In this document: positions 8,201 to 16,583 of the stretch, piece after piece
Layout of the letters: every line of letters starts with the position of its first letter
How positions within the stretch are numbered: the first letter of the stretch is position 1
Assembly: GCF_000020725.1 (NCBI RefSeq)
Contig: NC_011146.1
Coordinates: forward strand, 2,727,501 to 2,791,500
DNA length: 64,000 nucleotides
From: Citrifermentans bemidjiense Bem
Lineage (GTDB): Bacteria > Desulfobacterota > Desulfuromonadia > Geobacterales > Geobacteraceae
Direction of reading: 5' to 3'
Translations under genes and position numbers: made by a program
The notes under the pieces: model-generated
The model's database searches: none
What the model was told of the DNA's origin: nothing
What the model saw: only the letters and a program-made list of their open reading frames with translations

Positions 8201-8241
8201 TCTTCTCACGAAATTACCGGGTGAACCTTTTTTGACCAGCG

Positions 8242-8550
8242 TCACTCTGCGTGGTTCGCCGCTTTCCACTCTTGCGGGTTTTGCTGTATCGCCAGGAGCA
8301 GGATGGGATCGAGCTTGAAGTTCTTGTAGATGTAGTGGCTGGTCACTTCCTCCGCCTCCTCCCTCCGTTGCCCGAACTGGTCCGGGGGGGAGCAGCGGTA
8401 CTCGATGAAGGAAAGAGTCGCCGGATTGAAAAGGAGAGTTGCAGACCACCCGCTTCGGCGGGAGCTGTGCCCGACAGCTATGTCGATCGCAGAGTCGAGT
8501 TTCAGCACTTTCGCTTCGCCATTCATTGCAGTGTAACAGCACGTTCTCAT
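8242..8550 (-). CDS. Small protein of unknown function under riboswitch control
   Basis: A 102-residue cytoplasmic-looking protein that I do not recognise. The ATG at 8550 has AGGAGGT seven bases upstream, which decides the start; longer frames run into the riboswitch. The sequence begins MRTCCYTAMNGEAKVLKLDS, has a central beta-rich part (WSATLLFNPATLSFIEYRC) and a helical C-terminus, with no membrane segment or signal peptide. Its 200-base leader holds a cyclic-dinucleotide aptamer and a terminator hairpin. Expression is therefore probably tied to c-di-GMP or a related nucleotide, although what the protein does is unknown. Confidence 0.72.
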   Translation of the reverse strand: MRTCCYTAMNGEAKVLKLDSAIDIAVGHSSRRSGWSATLLFNPATLSFIEYRCSPPDQFGQRREEAEEVTSHYIYKNFKLDPILLLAIQQNPQEWKAANHAE

Positions 8551-8618
8551 AGGCCCGACCTCCTGGATTATTGTCGCCAACATCCTGAATATGGTCCGCA
8601 GCGGCACTGAAACAGCAA

Positions 8619-8647
8619 AAGCCTGCCATAAATGAAATGGCAGGCTT
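8619..8647 (-). terminator. Expression-platform terminator of the GEMM riboswitch
   Basis: An 11-base perfect stem AAGCCTGCCAT / ATGGCAGGCTT with a 7-base loop, followed on the minus strand by TTTTGCTGTTT. It lies directly between the aptamer and the gene starting at 8550. Confidence 0.75.
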
Positions 8648-8649
8648 CT

Positions 8650-8748
8650 GACTAGCCACTTCGACAACCCCTCTTTCCAGAATGCTGGACAGGTGGCTTT
8701 GCGTCCCCAGGTTACCCTGGGTTTGCCTTTTCGTGTGTGTAAACAGAG
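8650..8748 (-). promoter_or_regulatory. GEMM-I (c-di-GMP class I type) riboswitch aptamer
   Basis: Minus-strand sequence contains the two GEMM hallmarks in order: AAAAGGCAAACC, a short hairpin (CCAGG/CCTGG), then GGGGACGCAAAGCCACC. A second hairpin CCAG/CTGG and the closing GGGGTTGTCGAAG follow. A promoter places the transcript start just upstream and a terminator hairpin follows. The base two before the C of GCAAACC reads G, which by my alignment corresponds to position 20 and suggests c-di-GMP over 3',3'-cGAMP; that alignment is tentative. Confidence 0.85.
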
Positions 8749-8758
8749 TGCGTAAATA

Positions 8759-8787
8759 CTGTTACGATAACTGGCAGCGATTGTCAA
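8759..8787 (-). promoter_or_regulatory. Promoter for the riboswitch transcript
   Basis: Minus strand: TTGACA (8782-8787), 17-base spacer, TAACAG (8759-8764). The expected start lies right at the 5' edge of the aptamer. Confidence 0.65.
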
Positions 8788-8928
8788 TGAGATTATTGAT
8801 TCATTTTAAGACAGCCTCTCTTCGTTTTGGTACTCACAGCGAAGCTCTTCAGCTGACTCCGGCAAATCAAGCCCATATCTCCTGAGTCCCCGCCCCTCAA
8901 GCACCATCCAAAAATAGGTAGAATTAAA

Positions 8929-8948
8929 ATAGATAGTATGCTACCTAT
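8929..8948. promoter_or_regulatory. MarR operator-like palindrome
   Basis: ATAGATAG-TATG-CTACCTAT (7 of 8 positions symmetric) ends six bases before the marR start. A further half-site AATAGGTAG lies at 8913-8921 and forms a perfect 9-base inverted repeat with CTACCTATT. Placement suggests autorepression. Confidence 0.65.
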
Positions 8949-8954
8949 TATGAT

Positions 8955-9416
8955 ATGAGCTATTCACGAAATAAGATCGCTAAGAACAATCTCCTTTTCC
9001 ACATTGGCTTACTCACCCGGCACTGGCGCAAAGTCCTGGATGTGGAATTCCAGAACTGCGGCTTGACGGAGGCCACCTGGCGGCCGCTTTTGCACCTAAG
9101 TCACCTGGGCGACGGCATTCGCCAGAAGGATCTCGCGGCCTCGGTCGGCATCGAGGGGCCATCCATGGTCCGACTCGTTGAGACCTTGATTGCGAAAGGT
9201 CTGGTGGACAGGGCCGAGGACAGCACCGACCGCCGGGCGAAACTGCTCTCGCTGACCGACAAGGGGCATTCCATGGTCGCGCGCATCAGGGAGACCGTGC
9301 TGCTTCGCGAGGAGCAACTGCTGAACATCTTTACCGAAGATGAGGTGGAGCAACTGGCCGGTTTCATGGAAAGGCTCGAGTCGGCGGTGACAGATGCCAG
9401 ACGGAAAGGAAGATGA
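8955..9416 (+). CDS. MarR-family transcriptional regulator
   Basis: A 153-residue winged-helix repressor. Helix-turn-helix around RQKDLAASVGIEGPSMVRLVETL and the wing segment LVDRAEDSTDRRAKLLSLTDKG are typical MarR. Its stop overlaps the start of the FUSC transporter (ATGATGA), so the two are co-translated. The family usually releases DNA on binding phenolic or lipophilic ligands, which suits control of an aromatic-compound exporter. The operator-like palindrome immediately upstream points to autoregulation of the whole unit. Confidence 0.9.
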   Translation: MSYSRNKIAKNNLLFHIGLLTRHWRKVLDVEFQNCGLTEATWRPLLHLSHLGDGIRQKDLAASVGIEGPSMVRLVETLIAKGLVDRAEDSTDRRAKLLSLTDKGHSMVARIRETVLLREEQLLNIFTEDEVEQLAGFMERLESAVTDARRKGR

Positions 9417-11335
9417 TGCAGTGGCCTAGACTGCTCCCCGCTCTCAGAGCAACCGCCGCCGCACTCGCCGCGCTGGTAGTCGCCCATCTGCTCCGCCTGG
9501 AAAACCCCTACTGGGCCGCCATGACCGCGCTGATAGTCGTCCAGCCCACGAGGACGCTTTTGTTCGAGAAGAGCTATTACCGCCTGGTCGGCACCGCCAT
9601 AGGTTCCGCAGCCGCCTGGCTATTGCTGCTCCAGACCACCTCCCCGCTCGCCCTTACCGCCGCCCTCTCCATCTGGATCGCCGCCTGTGTCGGCATCGGC
9701 AACCTGCTGCACGGCCTGCGCTCGTATGCCGCATTGATGGCAGCCTGCACCTGCGCCGTCATCGCCATGAGCGGCTATCAAAACCCCGGCCACTTGGGCG
9801 GCATGGCCTTCGGCCGGGTCGCCTGCATCATCGTCGGCATCCTCGTTACCACCTGCGTCACCGCCCTTTTCACTCCGAGCCACAGCATGGACGAGCTGGG
9901 CGACCGGCTCAATAAGGTCGCCGCAGATGCGGTGCGCTGGCTGGCACAGCTCGCAGAAGGCGCCGGCAAGCAGGCTGGCACCGACTTGGAACAGGAGATC
10001 CTTTGCGAGGCAGCTGAAATAGAGGCGCTCCTGGATGCCGGCGGGATAAGCTCCTCTTTCAGGAGCCACAGGCGGAACGCCAGAAACGTGCTGGGCGCCC
10101 TCCTTTCCATGCTGGCCGCGGGGAAGCTCGACACGGAATCGCCGGAGAGACTGCAACTGCTGCAGCGAGCAGCTTCAGGGTGGAGCGAAGCTTTGACCCG
10201 GCGGCTTCAGGAACTGGCAGCCGGGCTGGAACGCGACCCGGGGCCTGAATGGTGCGGCAAGGCGAAAGCCCTGGCAGCCGAGACGACGCTCCACCTCCCA
10301 CTGCTGGGGCGGGCACTGTACCATCTAACCGGTACCCTGGAGGTCGCGCTGGCCAGCCATGCGGACGACGGCGCCAACGAGGCAACTTTGCACCTGATCC
10401 GCCACCGTGACTGGCAACAGGCAGGGCGCGCCGCCTTTCGCGGCGGAATCGTCATCGCCGTCGTCGGTCTCGTCTGGTCGCTGACCGGATGGAGCAAAGG
10501 TCCGCTCATGCTCATGGCGCTCTCCATCATGATCAGCATTTTTTCCAGCAAGGAGCACCCCGCCAGGTTCGTCGGCCTTATCTTCATAGGGGCGGCGACC
10601 GGGTCTACGCTGGCCGTATTCTGCCGGCTGGTGCTGCTCCACGGGGTCGGCGACTTCGCCGTCACCGCCGCCGTCATCGCCCCTTTCATACTTCTGGGCG
10701 CCTACGCCATGCAGCATCGCCGCACCGTGATACCCGCGACGGACGCCACCCTCTTCTTCATCTTCGTGATCCAGCCGGGGGTCTCCGTCACAGTCGCCGC
10801 GAACGACCTCGCCATCGGAGCCGTCGCCATGGTCCTTGGGGTAGCCTCCGCCTGGATGGGCTACACCTTCCTCGTTCCCGTCAATCCCGCCCTGCGCATG
10901 CGCTCACTCTTGGCTGCCATGGCAAAAGACATCGCACAGATGTCGGCGCAGGCAAACCGCGGTTCTCGGGTACGCATCCGTGGCAAATTGCAGCATCGGG
11001 TGATACGGCTGGTGGCATTGGCCAGAAACTTCGACATCACCCCGGCAGCTGCGGTATCGGGAGCAATCGGCGTCCTTGCGCTTACCGCCACCATCGAGCG
11101 GTTGCGCGAGAAACTGGAGTACGAAGAGCTATCCCCGGAGTCCGCGCGGCAGCTGCGGGAGACGCTCGACCGGATCGCCTGCATGGCACAGACCCCGGCC
11201 CTCGAAAGCCGCCTGCTTCAGGGGTGGGCAGATGACCTTTCGGCTGTCCTGAAACCCTTGCCCCCCACAGAGGATAGAGTTGGGGCAACAGACGAAGGGG
11301 CTGCCATGGGCGCCGTGATGGTGCCGGCTTCCTGA
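9413..11335 (+). CDS. FUSC-family (aromatic acid exporter-like) membrane protein
   Basis: A 640-residue inner-membrane protein with the FUSC/AaeB layout: a first cluster of about five to six membrane segments (residues 10-165, including NPYWAAMTALIVVQPT), a soluble helical domain (about 170-335), a second membrane cluster (about 340-490) and a soluble C-terminus. ENPYWAAMTA is the signature repeat. The family includes p-hydroxybenzoate efflux pumps and fusaric acid resistance proteins, but substrate is not predictable here. It is translationally coupled to the MarR regulator. An SDR gene follows after 76 bases and may belong to the unit. Confidence 0.88.
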   Translation: MMQWPRLLPALRATAAALAALVVAHLLRLENPYWAAMTALIVVQPTRTLLFEKSYYRLVGTAIGSAAAWLLLLQTTSPLALTAALSIWIAACVGIGNLLHGLRSYAALMAACTCAVIAMSGYQNPGHLGGMAFGRVACIIVGILVTTCVTALFTPSHSMDELGDRLNKVAADAVRWLAQLAEGAGKQAGTDLEQEILCEAAEIEALLDAGGISSSFRSHRRNARNVLGALLSMLAAGKLDTESPERLQLLQRAASGWSEALTRRLQELAAGLERDPGPEWCGKAKALAAETTLHLPLLGRALYHLTGTLEVALASHADDGANEATLHLIRHRDWQQAGRAAFRGGIVIAVVGLVWSLTGWSKGPLMLMALSIMISIFSSKEHPARFVGLIFIGAATGSTLAVFCRLVLLHGVGDFAVTAAVIAPFILLGAYAMQHRRTVIPATDATLFFIFVIQPGVSVTVAANDLAIGAVAMVLGVASAWMGYTFLVPVNPALRMRSLLAAMAKDIAQMSAQANRGSRVRIRGKLQHRVIRLVALARNFDITPAAAVSGAIGVLALTATIERLREKLEYEELSPESARQLRETLDRIACMAQTPALESRLLQGWADDLSAVLKPLPPTEDRVGATDEGAAMGAVMVPAS

Positions 11336-11411
11336 CATAACAAAGATGAACTTCGAACCTGGGGGCGGACAGCGAGCCGCGTGAAGGTAGACAACGAAAA
11401 AGGAGCAAGAA

Positions 11412-12143
11412 ATGGAAATCGCAGGAAAAACAGTTTTGGTGACCGGCGCGAACGGCGGGATCGGTCGTGCTCTGGTCGAGGGACTGCTCAAAAAAGGGGC
11501 CGCCAAGGTTTACGCAGCGGCAAGGACCATCGAAGCCGTGGCGGAACTTTCCAAAATCGACAAGCGAGTGGCGGCGGTAAGGCTTGAGGTCACCCATGCC
11601 ACCAGCGTGGCTGCAGCAGCGGAGCACTGCCCGGAGGTCGACCTCGTCATCAACAACGCAGGGATCAACCGCTGCGCGGGTTTTATGGCTGAAAACGCCA
11701 TGGAGAACGCGCGCCAGGAAATCAAGGTCAACTACCTGGGGACGCTGGCCATGTGCCGCGCCTTCGCCCCGGCCCTCATCGAGCGCAAAGGATGCATCGT
11801 CAACGTTTGTTCCGTCATCGGGCTGGTCAACCTCCCGGTTAACGGCACCTACAGCGCCTCGAAGGCTGCGGGACACTCTCTGTTGCAGGGGATCCGGGCC
11901 GAATTGGCGCCGCACGGCGTGAAGGTGCTGGGGATCTATCCCGGCCCGGTCGACACCAGGATGACCTCAGGCCAGGAGATGCCCAAGGCGACTACCGAGG
12001 AAGTGGTGCAAGCGATACTGGAAGGGATCGAAAAAGAGCAGGAGGAGATTTATCCCGACGCGATGTCGAAAGAGGTTTCCGCAGCGCTTCTGCAGGCGCC
12101 CAAAGAGGTCGAGCGGCAGTTCTCCGCCATGATCCCCGCCTAG
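11412..12143 (+). CDS. Short-chain dehydrogenase/reductase (SDR)
   Basis: A 243-residue classical SDR. It has the Rossmann motif TGANGGIG (residues 11-18), the NNAG motif and the catalytic Ser...Tyr-x-x-x-Lys set (CSVIG, then YSASKAA). AARTIEAV after the second strand suggests NADP(H) preference, which is an inference. Start at the ATG at 11412 with AAGGAGCAAG upstream. It lies 76 bases after the FUSC gene on the same strand and may be cotranscribed. Substrate unknown. Confidence 0.88.
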   Translation: MEIAGKTVLVTGANGGIGRALVEGLLKKGAAKVYAAARTIEAVAELSKIDKRVAAVRLEVTHATSVAAAAEHCPEVDLVINNAGINRCAGFMAENAMENARQEIKVNYLGTLAMCRAFAPALIERKGCIVNVCSVIGLVNLPVNGTYSASKAAGHSLLQGIRAELAPHGVKVLGIYPGPVDTRMTSGQEMPKATTEEVVQAILEGIEKEQEEIYPDAMSKEVSAALLQAPKEVERQFSAMIPA

Positions 12144-12167
12144 AGGAAATGGTCAGACGGGGGTCCG

Positions 12168-13118
12168 CTAAAGTGCTACGGCGACCAGCGCGACCACCCG
12201 CCTCCTTCCCTGCGAGTCCCCCATCACCTGGAGCGGGAGTTCGACGGCGCCCCCGGCGGCTTCCTTGCGCTTTATTCCCATCCGATCCACAACCACCGCT
12301 TCGCGGACCGTCCAGATATGTCGTTCGGCCCGCCCCAGTACGTCGGCAACCAGGGCGAGGTAGACGTCCAGCACCTTGTCCTCCTTCCCTATCTCCAGGA
12401 GCTGTGCCTCGATCTGCGCCAACTTCCCTTCAAGCTCCCCGACGTCCATCTTTTCACCATCGTTCTCGTCAAACCCCCAGCCGCCGCGGTGCAAGAGCGA
12501 AAGCTTGGACTGAAGCAGGGCACGGTGCTTTTCCAGCCTGCCGCGCCTGGTCTTGGTCTCGGTGATCATCCCCAGCGCTATCTCCAGCAGGTGGTCATAG
12601 GCGCGCCGCTTGAGCTGGTAGCGGGTCTCATCCTCGGCGAGGGATACGTCCAGCAGCCGGTGCGATTCGAAGCTGACGCTGACCTGGGGTACGTCGCGGA
12701 GCACCACTTCCCCCGACACCTCAGCCCCGAGTGTCGCCCTCTCCCGCTTTTCCATGAGCAGCAGCCCGTAGGCGGCGGTTCCCGCACCGTTTCTTTGCCT
12801 CAGTTGTACCAGGGCCGGGTTCTTTTCCAGGAACCGCTCCAACTCGGCGGCGGAAATGAAAAAGCTACGCAGCAATGGTTCGCTGTCGTAGCTTTTCCGG
12901 TTGAGGGTCACCGGCGGGCCGGCCTGGTCCACCAGGGATATGACGTGATCGATGGCGTGCAGGACAGCCGGGCGCAGCTTCTTCTTATAGCTGGAAACGG
13001 CGCGTATCCAGGGGTCGGTGCCGTCGACGGCGCGCTCGATGGCGGCCTTCACCAGGGATTCGGGAACCCCTCCCAGCTTCCGCTTGCTGCCGAAAATCGA
13101 TTTTAAGAACCTCAACAA
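12168..13118 (-). CDS. Uncharacterised 316-residue protein
   Basis: I do not recognise a family. The protein is soluble, without signal peptide, and charged. It starts basic (LRFLKSIFGSKRKLGG), has a central beta-rich part (GEVSGEVVLRDVPQVSVSFESH, split by charged turns) and a long helical segment (about residues 175-250: TKTRRGRLEKHRALLQSKLSL and EGKLAQIEAQLLEIGKEDK) likely to form a coiled coil. The TTG start at 13118 is chosen because GGAGGT lies five bases upstream. It is downstream of mlaA on the same strand by 36 bases and may be in that operon. Confidence 0.75.
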   Translation of the reverse strand: MLRFLKSIFGSKRKLGGVPESLVKAAIERAVDGTDPWIRAVSSYKKKLRPAVLHAIDHVISLVDQAGPPVTLNRKSYDSEPLLRSFFISAAELERFLEKNPALVQLRQRNGAGTAAYGLLLMEKRERATLGAEVSGEVVLRDVPQVSVSFESHRLLDVSLAEDETRYQLKRRAYDHLLEIALGMITETKTRRGRLEKHRALLQSKLSLLHRGGWGFDENDGEKMDVGELEGKLAQIEAQLLEIGKEDKVLDVYLALVADVLGRAERHIWTVREAVVVDRMGIKRKEAAGGAVELPLQVMGDSQGRRRVVALVAVAL

Positions 13119-13154
13119 CTGCTACCTCCAACCTGGCGCCGCTAAAGCGCAGGT

Positions 13155-13943
13155 TCAATCTTTGCCCTTACCCTTGCCTTGCTGCACGTCGTAATCCCTT
13201 TTCATGGTGTAAAGCGTCCGCAACAACTCGTACTCGAAGGGAGACCCGGTCTGGCGGTAACGGAAAGGAATCCGGTGCCGCCGGTCCACCGCGTTGACGC
13301 CGGTATAGGCCGTGGTGAAGGTGCTGCTGTTGGCCCAGGCAATCGGTCCGGCGTAGACGAAGGTTGCGGTATCCGCCGCAAACCCTCCGGTGTCCCGGAC
13401 GTTGGAAGCCCCGAGGACCGGCAGCATCAGGTACGAGCCGTCGCCGGTTCCGTAATGCCCCAGGGTGAGGCCGAAATCCTGCGTTTTCCGTTCCAGCCCC
13501 CAGGTCGTGGCAGGGTCCCACAAGCCGGCGACACCGACCGTGGAGTTGATCAGGAAGCGGCCGAGGGTAACCCCGGCGGCCTTGAACTTGAACTGGAACA
13601 GGTTGTTTGTCAAGTTCGTAATCTCGTTCAGGTTGTCGATGGCGCTCGATACCCGGTCCTCCAGGTAGTTGGGCACGATGATCTCGTAGCCGCGCACCAC
13701 GGGGCGGTAGAGATACTCGTCGAAGTAGTAGTTGAAGCGGTAGCTCCCCCGGTTGAACCCCTCGACCGAGTCCTTCACGTCGAGCATGTTGTGCGTCCCC
13801 GGCTTGACCAGGTCCTCGTACCTGCGCAGCGGCGGCTCGACCGGCCCGGGGCCAGCCTGGGGAAGCGTGCTGCAGCCGGATTCCAGCACGAGCGCCAATA
13901 CGGCTCCCGCGATCAGCATAGTGGCTCCGCATCGCGTTTTCAT
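13155..13943 (-). CDS. mlaA: MlaA/VacJ-family lipoprotein
   Basis: A 262-residue outer-membrane lipoprotein of the VacJ/MlaA family, which extracts mislocalised phospholipid from the outer leaflet. The lipobox LESGCS puts the lipidated Cys near residue 24. Family motifs include DSVEGFNRGSYRFNYYFDEY, INSTVGVAGLWDPA and FGLTLGHYGTGDGSYLMLPVLG. ATG at 13943 follows AGGAGGTGGCGCA. Its start overlaps the stop of the upstream hydrolase gene (ATGA), so the two are coupled. No mlaBCDEF genes are in the window. Confidence 0.92.
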   Translation of the reverse strand: MKTRCGATMLIAGAVLALVLESGCSTLPQAGPGPVEPPLRRYEDLVKPGTHNMLDVKDSVEGFNRGSYRFNYYFDEYLYRPVVRGYEIIVPNYLEDRVSSAIDNLNEITNLTNNLFQFKFKAAGVTLGRFLINSTVGVAGLWDPATTWGLERKTQDFGLTLGHYGTGDGSYLMLPVLGASNVRDTGGFAADTATFVYAGPIAWANSSTFTTAYTGVNAVDRRHRIPFRYRQTGSPFEYELLRTLYTMKRDYDVQQGKGKGKD

Positions 13944-15232
13944 TGCGCCACCTCCTTGCCGGAAAGAAGCTCGACCATGGAAGAGACCACGCTCGGGTGG
14001 AACATGTTCCCCATGTGGCCGCCGCTGGGATAGATCCGCGCCCGGTCCCCGAAAATCTCCTTTAGATAACCTATGTTTCCCGGGACAAGGATGACGTCGT
14101 CCTCGTTATGAATCAGCCCGAATTTCTTGGAGCCTTTCAGGTACTGGTCGAGGTAGTGCAGGTCCTGCCGCGCCAACAGGGCCTGGCGCGTCAATCCGGG
14201 CGAGTGCTTCTGGTAATGGGGGTAAAGCCACTGGTCAAAGTAGTCTATGAACCGCGTCTTGTAGGCGACGATGGCGTAGCGGGTGAGCGAGGTGGTGGAG
14301 ATGAGCCGGACGTTCTTCGGCACGATGTACCCTCCCCCGTTCATGACGTCGGCGGTGAAGATCATGTCGGCGGCGTTCATCCTGGAAGTCAGGCCGATCA
14401 GGGCGGCGAGGTTTGCTTCGCTTGGCTGCAGCCGCTTATAGGTACGGTACATCGATTCGCCGCTCAGCCCCCCCGGCTCCCAGGACTCGGTGATGTGCAT
14501 GGTCTCGGTGAAGATGTCGTGGAACCAGGCGTCGAAGTTGTCCATCCCCCCGGGGATGTTGTCGACCAGCAGCCGGTCCAGTGCCTGGACCGAATCGTAG
14601 AGGCTTACCGGCGGGTTGAGCAGGAGCACCCGCTTGAAGTTGAAGTGCCTTTGCTCCTCGTCGAGCTTCGCTACAAAGGCGGCGTCGAAAGCGCCCAGAC
14701 TGTAGCCTGCCAGGAGGAAGTCGGAGACCGCGATGTCGCCGCGGACCTCCTGCCAGGCCAGATCCATCACCCGGTACAGGTCCTTGGCGTCGTCCTCGGC
14801 TATTCCGGGAAGCCCCGACGAGGCGTTGACCACGAAATCCATGTGGGTCGGCGAGGTGATGGAAAGGACGTGGAATCCCGCCTGGTACAGCGCCTTTTGC
14901 AGCTTCTGCATGCGCGGCACGTCGTAGCGGGAGCCGGAACCGGCGACCAGGAATACGAGCGGCGCCTTGTGATCCTGGTAGGCGAGGCTGCAGTCAAGAC
15001 CCTTCTCGTACCAGAAGACCTCGGGGATGTCCCTTTTAGGGAAAGGGCGCACCACGAACTCGCGCAGCGGCACCTTCTTGGGGAGCGAGACCTCGAACTC
15101 CTTGGGGAGTTCCATCACCGTCGCCTCGTAAGGGTTAACGAACGGGTAGAAGTAAGGTGGCGGCGCAGCCGCAGCTAACGGCGTCAGGCAGAGGAACCAG
15201 AGCAGTAGCGTTATCGCCATGTAGCGCATCAT
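13940..15232 (-). CDS. Secreted alpha/beta-hydrolase-like serine hydrolase
   Basis: A 430-residue exported protein with signal peptide (residues 1-22, ending AAAA) and an alpha/beta-hydrolase fold. Evidence is the oxyanion segment LVFLVAGSGSRYDVPR, the nucleophile elbow AGYSLGAF (G-x-S-x-G) and the C-terminal GGHMGNMF carrying the probable catalytic His. Start ATG 15232 has GGGAGG six bases away. It overlaps mlaA by four bases, so it may act on lipids or in envelope maintenance with MlaA; that is inference from position only. The exact enzyme class is unknown. Confidence 0.8.
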   Translation of the reverse strand: MMRYMAITLLLWFLCLTPLAAAAPPPYFYPFVNPYEATVMELPKEFEVSLPKKVPLREFVVRPFPKRDIPEVFWYEKGLDCSLAYQDHKAPLVFLVAGSGSRYDVPRMQKLQKALYQAGFHVLSITSPTHMDFVVNASSGLPGIAEDDAKDLYRVMDLAWQEVRGDIAVSDFLLAGYSLGAFDAAFVAKLDEEQRHFNFKRVLLLNPPVSLYDSVQALDRLLVDNIPGGMDNFDAWFHDIFTETMHITESWEPGGLSGESMYRTYKRLQPSEANLAALIGLTSRMNAADMIFTADVMNGGGYIVPKNVRLISTTSLTRYAIVAYKTRFIDYFDQWLYPHYQKHSPGLTRQALLARQDLHYLDQYLKGSKKFGLIHNEDDVILVPGNIGYLKEIFGDRARIYPSGGHMGNMFHPSVVSSMVELLSGKEVAQ

Positions 15233-15254
15233 GATCTACCTCCCGAATTGTGCG

Positions 15255-16241
15255 TCAGGGGACGAGGCCTGCCTCTTTGAAATATCGGAGGGCGCCGGGG
15301 TGAAGCGGAATGACCGCGACCCTCGCGGCGTCCCGCGGGGAAAGGTCCTGCAGGATGGGATGCTGGCGGCGGAACAGGTCGAAGTTGGAGATGACCTCCC
15401 GCACCACCGCGTACACGTTTGCCTCGGGCTGATCGGCCGAGGTGAAGAGAACAGCGCGCAGGCCGATGGTGGGGACCTTGCCGCTCACTTCGACGTTGGG
15501 ATAGAAGTTGGTGGGTATGGCGACGGCCATGAGCAGCGGGTTGTGGCTGACCACCTGCTGGATCAGGGCGTCATCCAGGGATATCAAGGTCACCTTGCGC
15601 TTGCCGGCGCTCGCCTCCAGCACCGTCAGGTTCGGGTGGCCGATGATGCAGAGGTAGGCGTCGATATCACCTTTTTGCAAGAGTTCAGGCGCGATGGCGG
15701 TGGAGTGCTGCGAGGTGACCACCTCGCCGGGATTCAACCCGGACATCTGCAGGAAGGCTCTAGCATAGGTGTTGTCTATCGACCCCGGGGCGCCTATATT
15801 CAACCGTTTTCCCTTCAGGTCGCTCACCCGCTTGATGCCGCTGTCGACGGCGGCGACGACGGTGACGCTCTCGACGTAGAGGCCTAACACCGCGCGCAGG
15901 CCGGAGCGCGCCTTCCCTTCCCAGGGACGGATCCCCTGCGTGGCCCGCCTCAAAAGCTCGGTCTCGGCGATGCCGAAAGCGGCCTTGCCGTCGGCGACCT
16001 GATCGATGTTGGCCACGGACCCCGGCGAGGCGACCGTGGCGAGCCTCACGCCGTTTCGGCCGCTGCTGGGGTTGAACACCTTAGCTATGGCGCTGGCGGC
16101 GGCATAGTAGGAACCGGTGGTGGTCCCGGAGGAGATGGTGAGGGAGGGATACTGAAAGGCGGTGAGAGAACAGGGGACGGACAGGACGGTGACTGTCACA
16201 AGGAGCGCCATTAAGCGCGGGTAACGCCGGTGCCGGGTCAT
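15255..16241 (-). CDS. TAXI-family TRAP transporter solute-binding protein
   Basis: A 328-residue periplasmic binding protein. After a signal peptide (ending near SLTA) come SGTTTGSYYAAASAIAKVFN and VASPGSVANIDQVADGKAAFGIAETELL, characteristic of the TAXI subfamily of TRAP binding proteins. The ATG at 16241 is chosen because AGGAGG lies nine bases upstream; an ATG eight codons earlier has none. No TRAP permease is nearby, so its partner is elsewhere or it serves as a sensor. It lies 22 bases upstream of the hydrolase gene and likely heads the hydrolase-mlaA operon. Confidence 0.88.
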   Translation of the reverse strand: MTRHRRYPRLMALLVTVTVLSVPCSLTAFQYPSLTISSGTTTGSYYAAASAIAKVFNPSSGRNGVRLATVASPGSVANIDQVADGKAAFGIAETELLRRATQGIRPWEGKARSGLRAVLGLYVESVTVVAAVDSGIKRVSDLKGKRLNIGAPGSIDNTYARAFLQMSGLNPGEVVTSQHSTAIAPELLQKGDIDAYLCIIGHPNLTVLEASAGKRKVTLISLDDALIQQVVSHNPLLMAVAIPTNFYPNVEVSGKVPTIGLRAVLFTSADQPEANVYAVVREVISNFDLFRRQHPILQDLSPRDAARVAVIPLHPGALRYFKEAGLVP

Positions 16242-16312
16242 AGGCAACACCCTCCTGCCGTTCAATGTCAGATTAAATACACCTAACTGTTATAGCATCT
16301 TTTTCCTTCAAG

Positions 16313-16444
16313 TCAGTGCCTGCAGATAAAGTGAATCAGATTTACCGGCCACTCCGGTTGCGGCTCATCCACCAGATTGTAGTAAGCGATGACCAAGGCG
16401 ATGAAGGCGATGAAAACGTAAAGCGTGATTCTGCTTCTGGACAC
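16313..16444 (-). CDS. Small single-pass membrane protein
   Basis: A 43-residue protein from a GTG at 16444, preceded by AGGAGGGA at five-base spacing. It has a short basic N-terminus (SRSRI), one hydrophobic segment (TLYVFIAFIALVIAYYNLV) and a polar tail ending HFICRH. Function unknown. It lies between the efflux operon terminator and the TAXI gene on the same strand. A longer upstream frame would read through the terminator hairpin and is unlikely. Confidence 0.5.
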   Translation of the reverse strand: MSRSRITLYVFIAFIALVIAYYNLVDEPQPEWPVNLIHFICRH

Positions 16445-16504
16445 TGGCTCCCTCCTGCAGCGGCCCACTAGCTGGGACCGGGACAATTCAAGACACAAGT
16501 CAAA

Positions 16505-16540
16505 ATGCCGGGGAGCCTCTGACTGGAGGTTCCCCGGCAT
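16505..16540 (-). terminator. Terminator of the RND efflux operon
   Basis: Near-perfect 15-base stem ATGCCGGGGA.CCTC / GAGG.TCCCCGGCAT, with TTTT following on the minus strand. It is 44 bases beyond the outer-membrane factor stop. Confidence 0.8.
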
Positions 16541-16583
16541 ATTCAGTAACATCGGTAACGGCTGACTTCGACAAAGAGGAAAG

